From positions 4,335,553-4,399,552 of the forward strand of contig CP058708.1 of the NCBI GenBank assembly GCA_013414765.1: a stretch of DNA of 64,000 nucleotides, written 5' to 3'. Origin of the DNA: Candidatus Accumulibacter cognatus. Lineage in GTDB: Bacteria; Pseudomonadota; Gammaproteobacteria; Burkholderiales; Rhodocyclaceae. Position 1 is the first letter of the stretch; every line of letters begins with the position of its first letter. Made by a program: the position numbers and the translations under genes. A model generated the notes under the pieces. It saw only the letters and a list, made by a program, of their open reading frames with translations. It was not told the origin of the DNA and made no database searches. This document shows positions 44,374 to 54,469 of this stretch, piece after piece.

Positions 44374-45524
44374 GCCAGCGCTCGCAAGGCGTCGACCAGC
44401 CGGGCCAGGTCGGCTTCGCGGTGGGCTGCGGTCAGCGACACGCGCAGACGCGCGCTTCCCCTGGGCACCGTCGGCGGTCGGATCGCCGGTACCCAGAGGC
44501 CACGCTCGAAAAGCGCGCTGGCGACCCCCAGGACCTCATGGTTGTCGCCGATGATCACCGGCTGGATCGCCGTCGATGAAGGCAGTAGCTGCCAGCGTGT
44601 GTCGGCGAGCCCAGCGCGCAACTGCGCGACGAGTTGCCTCAAATGCTGACGACGAGCATCGCCGGCAGCGATCAGGTCGAGGCTGGTGGCCAGCGCGCAG
44701 GCGATGATCGGGCTGGCGGCGGTAGTGAAGATGTAGCTTCGTGCACGCTGCTCCAGCCATTCGATCACTGTCGCGTCACCCGCAACGAAAGCGCCGGCAG
44801 CTCCCGCCGCCTTGCCGAGGGTGCCCATATAGACGAGGCGCCTGGCCGCAGGAAGGTTGAAATGGTCAAGGCTGCCGCGCCCTTGCCGACCGAGAACCCC
44901 GAAACCATGCGCATCGTCGACCACCAGCCAGGCATCGAAGCGCTCGGCGAGCGCCAGCAGGCCGGGCAAGGGGGCAAGATCGCCGTCCATGCTGAACACC
45001 GCGTCGCTGAGGATCAGCTTGCGTCTGGCCGGACTCGTGGCGAGCAGACGTTCGAGTGCCGCCAGATCGCCGTGCGGGTAGCGCTGGCTGTCGGCGCGCG
45101 CGAGCTGCACGGCGTCGATCAGGGAGGCGTGGTTGAGCCGGTCGGCGAACACTGCGTCGTGACGCCCGACCAGCGCCGGAACGATCCCCAGGTTGGCCAG
45201 GTAGCCGGTCGAAAAGAGTAGGGCGCGTGCAAAACCGGTGAACGCGGCGAGCTTCTCCTCCAGCACGGCATGTGCCCCCAGATGGCCGCTGACCAGATGC
45301 GAAGCGCCGCTGCCGACTCCCCAGGCCCTGGCACCGGCGCAGGCGGCTTCGACCAGCGCCGGGTCATTGGCCAGGCCAAGGTAATCGTTGCTGCAGAAGC
45401 TGAGCAGTGAGCGACCTTCAAGCCGGGCAACCGGTCCGCAAGGGCATTCGAGAGTCCGGCGCTGGCGTTTGAGTCCGTCACGCTGCAGGGTATCGAGTTC
45501 GCTTTGCAGTTCTTCCCAGATCAT
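44370..45524 (-). CDS. bioF: 8-amino-7-oxononanoate synthase
   Basis: 384 residues from the ATG at 45524 (MIWEELQSELDTLQRDGLKR), which overlaps the bioA stop as ATGA; longer upstream readings are shadows. PLP-dependent alpha-oxoamine synthase: SFCSNDYLGLANDP, GVGSGASHLVSGH, LLFSTGYLANLG, VVDDAHGFGVLG, and the PLP lysine in YMGTLGKAAGAAG. Condenses pimeloyl-ACP with alanine. Confidence 0.94.
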   Translation of the reverse strand: MIWEELQSELDTLQRDGLKRQRRTLECPCGPVARLEGRSLLSFCSNDYLGLANDPALVEAACAGARAWGVGSGASHLVSGHLGAHAVLEEKLAAFTGFARALLFSTGYLANLGIVPALVGRHDAVFADRLNHASLIDAVQLARADSQRYPHGDLAALERLLATSPARRKLILSDAVFSMDGDLAPLPGLLALAERFDAWLVVDDAHGFGVLGRQGRGSLDHFNLPAARRLVYMGTLGKAAGAAGAFVAGDATVIEWLEQRARSYIFTTAASPIIACALATSLDLIAAGDARRQHLRQLVAQLRAGLADTRWQLLPSSTAIQPVIIGDNHEVLGVASALFERGLWVPAIRPPTVPRGSARLRVSLTAAHREADLARLVDALRALA

Positions 45525-46849
45525 CTGCCGAGCGCTGCCTCGAGTGCAGCGCGGGCGCGATCCACGAGGAACGCGCATTGATCGCGGCTGATCACGTAGG
45601 GCGGCATGAAATAGACGGTATTGCCGATTGGTCGCAGCAGGATTTCGTTGACCAGAGCCTGCCGGTAGAAGCGTTGTGAGAACTCCGGATCGTCGGTGTA
45701 CACGTCGAACGCAGCGATCATGCCACGCTGGCGGAGGTGGCGCACCTGCGGGTGCCCAGCCAGCGCGGCCAGGCATTGGCCGAGATGCTCGGCGAGGCTG
45801 CGATTGGCGTCGATCACCTGTTCATCAGCGAAAAGGTCGAGGGTTGCCAGGGCCGCCCGGCAGGCCAGCGCGTTGCCGGTATAAGAGTGCGAGTGGAGAA
45901 AACCGCGGCTGGTTCGTTCGTCATAAAAATCGGCGTAGACCGCATCGCTGGTCATCACGATCGACAGCGGCAGGTAGCCGCCGGAGATGCCTTTCGACAG
46001 GCAGAGGAAGTCCGGCTGGATCGCCGCCTGCTGATGGGCAAAAAAGGTGCCGGTACGCCCACAACCGACGGCGATCTCGTCACAGATCAGATGCACCTGG
46101 TAGCGGTCGCAGAGGCCACGCGCCAGGCGCAGATATTCCGGATCGTACATCGCCATGCCACTGGCACATTGGATCAACGGTTCGACGATCAGCGCGGCGA
46201 TGCGCGGATGGTGTCGTTCGAGATGGTTCTCAAGTGCGGCAGCCGCACGGCGGGCGACATCGACCGGGGTTTCCCCCGCCTCGGCGAGGCGTGCATCGGG
46301 CGTCGGCACAATGCCAGCCGGGCGGATCAGCGGCGCATAGGCGTCCTTGAATAAGGCGACGTCGGTGACTGCAAGCGCACCGATGGTCTCGCCATGATAG
46401 CTGCCGGCCAGGCACAGGAATTCCTGCTTGTCCTGGAAACCGCGGTTCTGCCAGGAGTGGAAAGACATCTTGAGCGCGATTTCGGTGGCCGAAGCACCGT
46501 CGGAAGCATAGAAACAATGGCCGAGCATGCCGCCGGCCAGTGCCGACAGCCGCTCCGAGAGCTCGACCACCGGCCGGTGCGTGCAACCGGCAAGGATGAC
46601 ATGTTCAAGTTCATCGAGCTGCTCGCGCAGCGCCGCATTGATGCGCGGATGGCAATGGCCGAAGAGGTTGACCCACCACGAGCTGATGCCGTCGAGGTAG
46701 CGCCGGCCGTCGAAGTCATACAGCCAGACCCCCTTGCCGCAGGCAATGGGAACCAGCGGCAGGGCCTCGGAAGCATGCTGCTTCATCTGGGTGCATGGAT
46801 GCCAGACGGCATCGAGGCTGCGTTGCAGCAGGTCGCGATTGCTCATCAT
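45521..46849 (-). CDS. bioA: Adenosylmethionine-8-amino-7-oxononanoate aminotransferase
   Basis: 442 residues starting MMSNRDLLQRSLDAVWHPCT at 46849 (or one codon later). Class III PLP aminotransferase: KGVWLYDFDGRRYLDGISSW, NLFGHCHPRINAAL, FYASDGASATEIALKMSFHS, LICDEIAVGCGRTG, PLP lysine in FLCLSKGISGGYLPLS, and the Pro-rich GNTVYFMPPYVIS end. Uses SAM as amino donor. The DUF2863 gene ends 4 bases upstream, so it is probably in the same transcript. Confidence 0.94.
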   Translation of the reverse strand: MMSNRDLLQRSLDAVWHPCTQMKQHASEALPLVPIACGKGVWLYDFDGRRYLDGISSWWVNLFGHCHPRINAALREQLDELEHVILAGCTHRPVVELSERLSALAGGMLGHCFYASDGASATEIALKMSFHSWQNRGFQDKQEFLCLAGSYHGETIGALAVTDVALFKDAYAPLIRPAGIVPTPDARLAEAGETPVDVARRAAAALENHLERHHPRIAALIVEPLIQCASGMAMYDPEYLRLARGLCDRYQVHLICDEIAVGCGRTGTFFAHQQAAIQPDFLCLSKGISGGYLPLSIVMTSDAVYADFYDERTSRGFLHSHSYTGNALACRAALATLDLFADEQVIDANRSLAEHLGQCLAALAGHPQVRHLRQRGMIAAFDVYTDDPEFSQRFYRQALVNEILLRPIGNTVYFMPPYVISRDQCAFLVDRARAALEAALGR

Positions 46850-46853
46850 CGGT

Positions 46854-48029
46854 TCAATGCAGGGTCTGCGATGGCACGTTGTTCTGCTCCGGCATTTCGG
46901 CGTGTACGGTATCGCCGTCGATATTCGGATAGAGCGGCGCACCACAATCGTCACAGAACTCGTAGGGAAACTGTTGGTCAAGCGTGACCACATCCTTGAG
47001 GCCAGATTTGCGCAAAGCGGTTTCGATCTCGCCGGCGACATCGGTGTTTTCATCTTCGATGCCCAGCAATGGCCAGACGACACCATGAAAAACCAGGTCA
47101 CCGTCTTTCGGGCCAAAACCGATTCGGTACTCCTCCAGCCGCTTGTCATGGAAACCGCCGATGACTGCACGCAGGCTCTCGATGGGCTGCCCGAGAGTGG
47201 CCTGCAGAAACGCCACCGAAGCCTTCAGCGAATACGGACGCGAAGCGCTGTCGGCCGCCCTGCAGGCGGCATGGTAGGCGTCAGCTAGCAGGGGCTCATA
47301 GGAACAGCCGGTGAGCAGGGCCTCGAAGCACGGTCCGCCCTGTTTGACCCATTCCTTGAGGGCACTCTCGCGGGTGCTCTTGTCGGCTTCGTTCCAGCGA
47401 AAGAGGGGCTGTCCACGGCGAACCGCCAGCGCACCGACGAGGTAACGGGTATCGGAAAGGAAGCGATTGGTTTCAGGCATGCCCGATGCGTCGATACCGA
47501 GGTCGCTGCCGGCCATCGCTGCGGTCCCCAGTCGTTGCATCAGTTGCCAGGTATCGGTGAAGCTGTGCGGCAGCTGATCCGGGCTATACAGATAATCGGC
47601 GAGCGCCAGCCGGGCACCCGCAGCAAAGACATGCGCGCCGAGGTGCACCTTCAGCGTCTGCAGAATGCTTCTCGGAATCATCACGGTGGGAATCGAAAAG
47701 CGCGACCAGGCCAGCAGCGGTACCGTGAAGAGCAGGATGTCGAACTCCTGCTCGAGGTGCGACAGCACGCATGACTCGGCGTGCGCCTCGATGGTGTCTG
47801 CAAGATCGTCATGCGCCATGGCATGTGCGTCGAACAGACGGTCCAGCGAGCCGGTGAAGTCGTCCTCGGCACCGTCATGAAACAGTTTGTCGACGAGTTT
47901 GCCGAGACGGTTTTGCCAGAACATGTCCTCCAGCTTGCTGCCGGATTCGGCAAGACCGATGGCCAGACGGCTCAACTCGGTGGCGTCAGCCGAAATACGC
48001 TTGCGGGAGGTAAAGCGGTTGCGTTTCAT
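46854..48029 (-). CDS. DUF2863-family protein
   Basis: 391 residues, soluble. MKRNRFTSRKRISADATELS, CVLSHLEQEFDILLFTVPLL, AWSRFSIPTVMIPRS and the zinc-like EFCDDCGAPLYPNIDGD near the C-terminus match a betaproteobacterial family of unknown function. Immediately upstream of bioA in the same direction, so a link to biotin synthesis or shared regulation is possible but untested. Confidence 0.8.
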   Translation of the reverse strand: MKRNRFTSRKRISADATELSRLAIGLAESGSKLEDMFWQNRLGKLVDKLFHDGAEDDFTGSLDRLFDAHAMAHDDLADTIEAHAESCVLSHLEQEFDILLFTVPLLAWSRFSIPTVMIPRSILQTLKVHLGAHVFAAGARLALADYLYSPDQLPHSFTDTWQLMQRLGTAAMAGSDLGIDASGMPETNRFLSDTRYLVGALAVRRGQPLFRWNEADKSTRESALKEWVKQGGPCFEALLTGCSYEPLLADAYHAACRAADSASRPYSLKASVAFLQATLGQPIESLRAVIGGFHDKRLEEYRIGFGPKDGDLVFHGVVWPLLGIEDENTDVAGEIETALRKSGLKDVVTLDQQFPYEFCDDCGAPLYPNIDGDTVHAEMPEQNNVPSQTLH

Positions 48030-48126
48030 GGTCGGGAGCCTGCAGGACGGTCAATTCATCATTGTACCAAGCTGGCGGGCCTAGCGTTGGTGCGCATACA
48101 TCTTCGTCAGTGTATCTCTGCAACTT

Positions 48127-49598
48127 GGGTGCAATCGAAAGTCACGGGAGCGTTGTGACTCGAAGGGGGCAGTGGGATGAGGCGGCAGGCACGAAACGTG
48201 TATAGTCGGATAGGGTGACCTTATCGGAGAGATGCCATGGATCTGGAAAGGAAGATTGCGGTAGGCAAGCGAGAAACGGTTGCGGAGCGGTTAGAACGTC
48301 ATCCGGCCTTAAAAGCTCGGATGGAAAGGATGCTGGATGTTGTCGAAATCGCCTCAGGGGACGTGCGACGAGCAGACGAAGCCGAGCGCCGAGCGATTGA
48401 AGAACTCCGCCCAATGGGGCTTGAGGTCATGCAGGACTGGGGCCGGAAGACTGCAAATGAGGCTGCAGTCGAGCTGGAAGCAAGGAGTGGGGTTGTTCGC
48501 GAGGTAAAAAACTGCACTGGACTGGTACGTTTGGTGACGTGACGGTGGAAGAGCAGACCTACCGGACAAAGGAAGGCGGCAAATGGTGCCGGCCCTTTCA
48601 GAGCCAGGCGGGCATTTCATGCCGGGGATATTCCACATGGCTGCAGAGGGCCCTCACCGATTTGGGTGCTGACGTTCCGTTTGCCCAGGTTCGGGAGAAG
48701 ATTCGCGAGCATGACGGGATCGGGATTGCGAATGGAGCTGCGGCAACGATCACAGAAGATCACGCCCGCAGGATAAGCATTACGGACAGGACAGGACGCC
48801 CGAAGCTCGCCCGACGAAGGAGGCGCTGACGTGGATCGCCGAAATCGACGGCAGCCTGATTCCGATGGTAGAAACGGGAAAGGCAGGCGATGAGGGTCCG
48901 CGGGATCGACGCAAGACCCGCCACTTGTTCTGGAAAGAAGGCAAGCTGTCGATGATCCGCCGTGCTGGCGAAGTAGCGCCCACCTTCGCGGTTACCTTGG
49001 GCGATGCCGCAGCCGCAGGAGCCGACATCCTGCGGCTGGCGATAGCGGCCGGCTTCAACGAGCGCAGCCCTATCCATGGATGGGGTGACGGCGCCGTTTG
49101 GATTGAAGATCAGAGGGAGCGTCCGTTCGGTGCGCGATGCAAGGACCCTGTCGACTTCTTTCACGTGTGTGATTACTTTGAGGCGGCTAAGGTTTGCGCT
49201 GCCCACGATCCGAACTGGATTGAACGGCAGAAAGACTGCCTGAAAACGGACAGGCTTTCCGCGGTCTTGACGGCCCTTGCGCCTTTCCAGGAACCGGACT
49301 CCGTGCCGTCAGAACAGGCCCCGGTCCGTGGGGGTTACCGTGATCTGATCAACCGCCCAGGGCAATTCGACTATCCGGCCGCCATTCAAGCCGGCTTGCC
49401 TATCGGCTCCGGCGAGGTCGAGAGCGCACATCGCTATGTGATTCAGAAACGCCTCAAACTACCAGGCGCCTGGTGGACACCAGAAAATGCCCAAGCCATG
49501 CTGAACCTCTGCGTCACCCGTGCAAACGGCGGCCGGGATCGGTATTGGGACGCCTTGGCTGCTTGAGGTCTTTGCAACCGTCACTTTCGATCACACCC
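48127..49598 (+). mobile_element. ISKra4-family insertion sequence
   Basis: About 1.47 kb. The ends are inverted repeats of 21 bp matching at 18 positions (left end GGGTGCAATCGAAAGTCACG; right end GGGTGTGATCGAAAGTGACG when reversed). Flanks CTGCAACTT (48118-48126) and CTGCATCTT (49599-49607) look like a 9-bp target duplication with one change. It encodes one rightward transposase broken into three frames. Confidence 0.75.
48237..49566 (+). pseudogene. ISKra4-family transposase with two frameshifts
   Basis: Part 1 (48237 to about 48515) is a helical N-terminus (MERMLDVVEIASGDVRRADE). Part 2 (about 48515-48780) reads GDVTVEEQTYRTKEGGKWCR, then PFAQVREKIREHDGIGIANG. Part 3 (from about 48790 to 49566) has ALTWIAEIDGSLIPMVETGK, HGWGDGAVWIEDQ and FHVCDYFEAAKVCA, ending PIGSGEVESAHRYVIQKRLK, GAWWTPENAQAMLNLCVTRA and NGGRDRYW, the ISKra4 signature. 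Frames change near 48515 and 48785. Probably inactive. Confidence 0.75.
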
Positions 49599-49680
49599 CT
49601 GCATCTTCATGTGACCGGGAGCAGGCCTTGGCCTGTGTTATCATGTGCAGTTGCCGATTTCCGGCTGCACCCATGGGTCT

Positions 49681-50517
49681 ATGCACGTGCTCAACTGCGA
49701 TCTCCATTGTCATTCCACCTGCTCGGATGGCCTCCTTTCTGCGGACGACCTGGTCCGTCGAGCGGCGGCGAATGGCGTGGACATGCTGGCGCTGACCGAC
49801 CACGATGACCTCGATGGTCTACCGTCAGCACGGGCGATCGCGGAAGAACTGGGGGTGGCCTTCATCAACGGCGTCGAGATCTCGATCGAGTGGGAGGGGC
49901 TGCAGATTCATATCCTGGGTTTCGCTTTCGACAGCACTGATCCGGTACTGAACGACGGTCTGGCCACGATCCGTTCTGGACGGATCGAGCGTGCGCGGCG
50001 CATGTCGGAGGCGCTCGAAAAGGTCGGCATTGCTGGCGCTTTCGAAGGCGCGATGCGTTATGCGGCCAACCCGAGCCTGGTCAGCCGCGCGCATTTCGGT
50101 CGCTATCTTGTTGAAAGTAGCGTCTGCAAGGACCTGCGCAGCGTCTTCGAATCGTACCTGGTTCCTGGTCGGCCGGGTTATGTCGATCATCGCTGGGCGA
50201 CGCTGGCCGATGCGGTGCGCTGGATTCTTGGCGCCGGCGGGATTGCAGCGGTGGCGCACCCCGGGCGCTACAAACTGTCGCGCACCGAAATGCGGCGCTT
50301 TCTCGGCGACTTCAAGGCCTTGGGCGGGCAGGCAATCGAGGTCATGTCGGGAAGTCATACGCAGGAGCATGTGGAAGTTTTCGGCCGCCTGGCCAGAGAA
50401 TACGATTTTCTGGCGTCGCGCGGCTCCGATTTTCACGGGCCGGGCGAAAGTCATGTCGATCTGGGCAAACTGGCACCCCTGCCGGAGGGCTTGAAGCCCG
50501 TCTGGCAGGGGTTCTGA
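49681..50517 (+). CDS. PHP-domain phosphoesterase (RNase AM / 3',5'-nucleoside bisphosphate phosphatase-like)
   Basis: 278 residues from the ATG at 49681. NCDLHCHSTCSDGLLSADDL is the PHP motif I metal site, followed by LALTDHDDLDGL, NGVEISIEW, VAHPGRYKLS and RGSDFHGPGE (metal ligands Glu, His, Asp). Matches the TrpH/YciV family that trims 5' ends of RNA or hydrolyses pAp; substrate not distinguishable. Heads the rightward housekeeping block. Confidence 0.88.
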   Translation: MHVLNCDLHCHSTCSDGLLSADDLVRRAAANGVDMLALTDHDDLDGLPSARAIAEELGVAFINGVEISIEWEGLQIHILGFAFDSTDPVLNDGLATIRSGRIERARRMSEALEKVGIAGAFEGAMRYAANPSLVSRAHFGRYLVESSVCKDLRSVFESYLVPGRPGYVDHRWATLADAVRWILGAGGIAAVAHPGRYKLSRTEMRRFLGDFKALGGQAIEVMSGSHTQEHVEVFGRLAREYDFLASRGSDFHGPGESHVDLGKLAPLPEGLKPVWQGF

Positions 50518-50533
50518 GCCACGGAAACGCGTC

Positions 50534-51160
50534 ATGGCTCAGTACATCACGATTCATCCCGATAATCCGCAAGCAAGGCTGCTGCAGAAGGCGGCCGAAG
50601 TCGTCCGCCAGGGTGGGGTCATCGCGCTGCCGACGGACTCGAGTTATGCCCTCGGTTGCCATCTCGGCGACAAGGCTGCAGTCGAACGAATCCGCAGCCT
50701 GCGCGGTGTCGATGACCGGCACCACCTGACGCTGATGTGCCGCGACCTGTCGCAGATCGGCCAGTTCGCGCGCGTCGACAATGCCCGCTATCGCCTGCTC
50801 AGGGCGACGACGCCGGGCAGCTATACCTTCATTCTCGAGGGAACCCGCGAACTGCCGAGGCGCGTCCTGCACCCCAGGCGCAAGACCATCGGGCTGCGCA
50901 TTCCGGCACATACGGTCACGCTGGCCCTGCTCGAGGCGCTTGGCGAGCCATTGCTGACTTCGACCCTGATCGTCGCCGGTGACGAAGACCCGCTGACCGA
51001 AGGCTGGGAAATCCGCGAGCGGCTCGACGGCCAGCTTGAACTGATCCTCGACGGCGGCTTTTGCGGGACCGAGCCGACGACGGTGGTTGATCTGACCGGT
51101 GCGCTGCCGGTGCTGGTGCGCGCCGGGCTCGGTGCGCTGGCGCCGGTGGGACTTGACTGA
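50534..51160 (+). CDS. yciO: YciO/Sua5-family protein
   Basis: 208 residues. GGVIALPTDSSYALGCHLGD, RIRSLRGVDDRHHLTLMCRD, TPGSYTFILEGTRELPRRVL and KTIGLRIPAHTV match the YciO/YrdC fold that forms threonylcarbamoyl-AMP in tRNA t6A synthesis. The YciO branch is related to Sua5/TsaC but its role is less certain. Immediately after the PHP gene, which is a common arrangement. Confidence 0.9.
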   Translation: MAQYITIHPDNPQARLLQKAAEVVRQGGVIALPTDSSYALGCHLGDKAAVERIRSLRGVDDRHHLTLMCRDLSQIGQFARVDNARYRLLRATTPGSYTFILEGTRELPRRVLHPRRKTIGLRIPAHTVTLALLEALGEPLLTSTLIVAGDEDPLTEGWEIRERLDGQLELILDGGFCGTEPTTVVDLTGALPVLVRAGLGALAPVGLD

Positions 51161-51170
51161 GGAACCTTGC

Positions 51171-51824
51171 ATGCAGGCGCTGATCCAGACGATTGCCATT
51201 GCCGCGTTGCCGGTAATCCTCGCGATTACCCTGCACGAAGCTGCGCATGGTTATGCCGCCCGCCACTTCGGTGATCCAACCGCCTGGCAGGCAGGGCGGA
51301 TCACGGCCAATCCCCTCAAGCATGTCGACCTGGTGGGAACGATCCTGGTACCGGCGATCATTCTGCTGCTGTCGACGGGAGGCATCCTGTTCGGCTGGGC
51401 CAAACCGGTGCCGGTGAATTTCGGTCGCCTGCATCACCCGAAGAGCGACATGTTGTGGGTGGCCGCTGCCGGCCCGGCGGCCAATTTCGCGATGCTGCTA
51501 TTCTGGGCCGCCTTGTTCAAGCTGGCCTTGCTGCTACCGATCAACTTCTTCAGCCTGCCGATGGCGCGCATGGCGGAGGTCGGCATTTCGATCAATATCG
51601 CACTGATGGTACTCAACCTGTTTCCGTTGCCGCCGCTCGATGGCGGACGGATTGCCGTCAGCCTGCTGCCGCCAGAAGCCGCCTGGCGCTTTGCGCAAAT
51701 CGAGCGTTTCGGCTTTCCGATCCTGCTGTTGCTGCTGTTTACCGGGGTGTTGGGCTCGCTGCTTACACCGGTGATGCAACTCGTTGGCGGGCTGATTGAT
51801 ACCCTTTTTCAATTCTCTTCCTGA
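51171..51824 (+). CDS. Site-2-protease-like membrane metalloprotease (M50)
   Basis: 217 residues, about five to six helices. The zinc motif H-E-x-x-H appears as ITLHEAAHGYAARHFG (about 23-38), and the third ligand in NLFPLPPLDGGRIAVSLLPP (Asp). Belongs to the short Rip1/YwhC-like group without PDZ domain. Same transcript as yciO and trpS. Confidence 0.9.
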   Translation: MQALIQTIAIAALPVILAITLHEAAHGYAARHFGDPTAWQAGRITANPLKHVDLVGTILVPAIILLLSTGGILFGWAKPVPVNFGRLHHPKSDMLWVAAAGPAANFAMLLFWAALFKLALLLPINFFSLPMARMAEVGISINIALMVLNLFPLPPLDGGRIAVSLLPPEAAWRFAQIERFGFPILLLLLFTGVLGSLLTPVMQLVGGLIDTLFQFSS

Positions 51825-51833
51825 ACCCAGAAC

Positions 51834-53036
51834 ATGTACGCAGAACGAGTCCTCTCCGGGATGCGCCCGACCGGCAGCCTGCATCTCGGCCACTACCACG
51901 GTGTGCTGAAGAATTGGGTGCAGCTCCAGTACGAGTATCCATGCCTCTTTTTCGTAGCCGACTGGCACGCGCTGACCACTCAGTACGACGACCCGCAGGG
52001 CATTGTCGATTCTACCTGGGAAATGGTCGTCGACTGGCTGGCAGCAGGCGTTGACCCCGCACGGGCGACCCTGTTCATTCAGTCGCAGGTGCCCGAACAT
52101 GCCGAGCTGCATCTGCTGTTGTCGATGATGGTGCCACTGGGCTGGCTGGAACGCGTGCCGACCTACAAGGATCAGCAGGAGAAACTCGAGAACAAGGATC
52201 TATCGACCTATGGCTTTCTCGGTTATCCCTTGCTGCAGTCGGCCGACATCCTGATCTACCGGGCCGACAAGGTGCCGGTAGGCGAGGATCAGGTTCCGCA
52301 CATCGAGTTTTCGCGTGAGGTGGCGCGCCGCTTCAATCATCTCTATGGGCGCGAGCCGGGTTTCGCGGACAAGGCCAGGGAGGCGGTCAAGAAGCTCGGA
52401 TCGAAGCGGGCCCGCCGTTATGAAGAATTGCGCATGCGTTTCCAGCAACAGGGTGAGCAGGCGGCGGTCGGGCAGGCACATGCCTTGCTCGACGAAGCTC
52501 ATGACCTGTCACACGCTGATCGCGAGCGCCTCTGCGGCTACCTTGAAGGCACCGGCAAGATGATTCTCGTCGAGCCGGGTGCTCTGCTGACCGAGGCCTC
52601 GCGGATGCCGGGGGTTGATGGCCAGAAGATGTCAAAGTCCTACGGCAACACGATCACGCTGCGCGAGGATGCCACCTCGGTGACGCAGAAGATACGGCGC
52701 ATGCCGACCGACCCGGCGCGGATTCGCCGCACCGATGTCGGTGATCCGGATAAATGTCCGGTTTGGCAACTGCATCAGGTGTACTCGGACGCAGCTTGTC
52801 AGGCCTGGGTGCAGCAAGGTTGCCGCAGCGCCGGCATCGGGTGCCTGGATTGCAAGCAGCCGGTGATCGACGCCATCTTGCGCGAGCAGGCGCCCATGCG
52901 CGAGCGCGCACAACCCTTTCTGGACGATCCGCAGCTGGTGCGATCGATCATTGCCGACGGCAACAGCAAGGCGCGCCATCTCGCGCGCGAAACGATGCGC
53001 GACGTGCGCCAGGCGATGGGAATGGATTACCGCTAA
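51834..53036 (+). CDS. trpS: Tryptophan-tRNA ligase
   Basis: 400 residues, class I synthetase. Signature one GSLHLGHYHGVL (HIGH) near residue 15, and signature two DGQKMSKSYGNTI (KMSKS). An insertion between them (RARRYEELRMRFQQQGEQA and on) fits the larger betaproteobacterial TrpS form with a C-terminal YRDVRQAM-like end. Starts 9 bases after the protease stop. Confidence 0.95.
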   Translation: MYAERVLSGMRPTGSLHLGHYHGVLKNWVQLQYEYPCLFFVADWHALTTQYDDPQGIVDSTWEMVVDWLAAGVDPARATLFIQSQVPEHAELHLLLSMMVPLGWLERVPTYKDQQEKLENKDLSTYGFLGYPLLQSADILIYRADKVPVGEDQVPHIEFSREVARRFNHLYGREPGFADKAREAVKKLGSKRARRYEELRMRFQQQGEQAAVGQAHALLDEAHDLSHADRERLCGYLEGTGKMILVEPGALLTEASRMPGVDGQKMSKSYGNTITLREDATSVTQKIRRMPTDPARIRRTDVGDPDKCPVWQLHQVYSDAACQAWVQQGCRSAGIGCLDCKQPVIDAILREQAPMRERAQPFLDDPQLVRSIIADGNSKARHLARETMRDVRQAMGMDYR

Positions 53037-53061
53037 GTGATGTGCAGTTCGTCGATCCGCG

Positions 53062-53898
53062 ATGAGCGCTAGCGCGACCATCGCCGGGGCAGCGGTCGAG
53101 GCCCCGGTCAGTCCGCTGGCCAGGATCTACGGCGAGCCTCTGGTACAGATGCCGCACGACCTCTACATCCCTCCCGATGCGATGGCGGTCATGCTCGACG
53201 CCTTCGAGGGACCGCTGGATCTGCTGTTGTACCTGATTCACAGGGCCAATGTAAATGTGCTCGACATTCCGATGGCGCCACTGACCGAGCAGTATCTGGT
53301 CTACGTCGAAGTGATGCGCTCGCAGAACCTCGAACTGGCCGCTGACTATCTGGTGATGGCAGCGATGCTGATCGAGATCAAGTCGCGGATGCTGTTGCCG
53401 AGACCGAAAGCCGCCGTCGGCGATGATGCGGAGGATCCGCGCGCCGAACTGGTACGGCGACTGATCGAATATGAGCAGATGAAGCTGGCCGCGCAGGCGC
53501 TCAATCAACTGCCGCAAGCCGAGCGTGATTTCGACTGGGTAGAGGTATGGGTCGAGAAAACCCTGCTGCGTCGGTTGCCGGAAGTCACGGTGCTGGATCT
53601 GCAAAACGCCTGGCGAGGCATCCTGCGGCAGGCCAAGCTGCATACCCGGCATCTGGTGCAGCGCGAGGAACTGTCGGTACGCGAGCACATGACGCTGATC
53701 TTGCGCCGCCTGCGCGATGCCGGCGGTTTTGTCGAATTTGTCGATCTTTTCGATCCGACCCTGGGCGCGCCGGTGCTGGTAGTTCACTTTCTTGCACTGC
53801 TGGAGCTGGCGCGTGAGCATTTGCTCGAAATGACCCAGCGGGAAGCATTCGCTCCAATCTACCTGCGTTTGGCCAATGCCCATGGTGACTCCCGGTAA
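53062..53898 (+). CDS. scpA: Segregation and condensation protein A
   Basis: 278 residues. [40 protein letters not shown]-like (here [20 protein letters not shown]) and a C-terminal winged-helix ([20 protein letters not shown]). ScpA is the kleisin that bridges SMC heads. Overlaps scpB. Confidence 0.92.
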   Translation: MSASATIAGAAVEAPVSPLARIYGEPLVQMPHDLYIPPDAMAVMLDAFEGPLDLLLYLIHRANVNVLDIPMAPLTEQYLVYVEVMRSQNLELAADYLVMAAMLIEIKSRMLLPRPKAAVGDDAEDPRAELVRRLIEYEQMKLAAQALNQLPQAERDFDWVEVWVEKTLLRRLPEVTVLDLQNAWRGILRQAKLHTRHLVQREELSVREHMTLILRRLRDAGGFVEFVDLFDPTLGAPVLVVHFLALLELAREHLLEMTQREAFAPIYLRLANAHGDSR

Positions 53899-54469
53899 GA
53901 TGACGGCGCTGCCGGCTGCGTTGCCCCCCGATACCACGGCCGTCAAGCGGGTGCTGGAAGCGGTGCTGCTGAGCACTCGGGAACCCTTGTCGCTGGCCGA
54001 TCTGCGCAGGGTGTTCGCCGACCAGGTCACTACCGAGGTTCTGCGCGGGCTGCTCGACGAGCTGCACAGCGAATGGCGCGAGCGACCGCTCGAACTGCTG
54101 TCGGTAGCGAGCGGCTGGCGTTTCCGGACGCGCGCTGAGTACATGCCCTATCTGGAACGGCTGCACCCGGAAAAACCGCCGCGCTATTCACGTGCAGTGT
54201 TGGAAACGCTGGCCATCATCGCCTATCGTCAGCCGGTGACGCGTGGTGACATCGAGGACATCCGCGGTGTGACAGTCGCCACACAGGTAATTCGGGCGCT
54301 CGAAGAGCGTGGCTGGGTCGAGGTCGTTGGCCATCGCGATACGCCCGGTCGACCGGCCCTTCTGGCGACGACCAGAAAATTCCTCGATGACCTTGGCCTC
54401 TGCAGCCTAGCCGAGTTGCCCGCGCTCGATCAAATTAATTCCACACTGGACCTTGCTGATGCCCAATAA
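53876..54469 (+). CDS. scpB: Segregation and condensation protein B
   Basis: 197 residues as read from 53876; ATG 53900 just after the scpA stop is an equally likely start. [20 protein letters not shown] and [20 protein letters not shown] plus [20 protein letters not shown] and [20 protein letters not shown] are ScpB hallmarks (paired winged helices). Dimer binds ScpA. Its stop overlaps the rluB start. Confidence 0.92.
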   Translation: MPMVTPGKMTALPAALPPDTTAVKRVLEAVLLSTREPLSLADLRRVFADQVTTEVLRGLLDELHSEWRERPLELLSVASGWRFRTRAEYMPYLERLHPEKPPRYSRAVLETLAIIAYRQPVTRGDIEDIRGVTVATQVIRALEERGWVEVVGHRDTPGRPALLATTRKFLDDLGLCSLAELPALDQINSTLDLADAQ

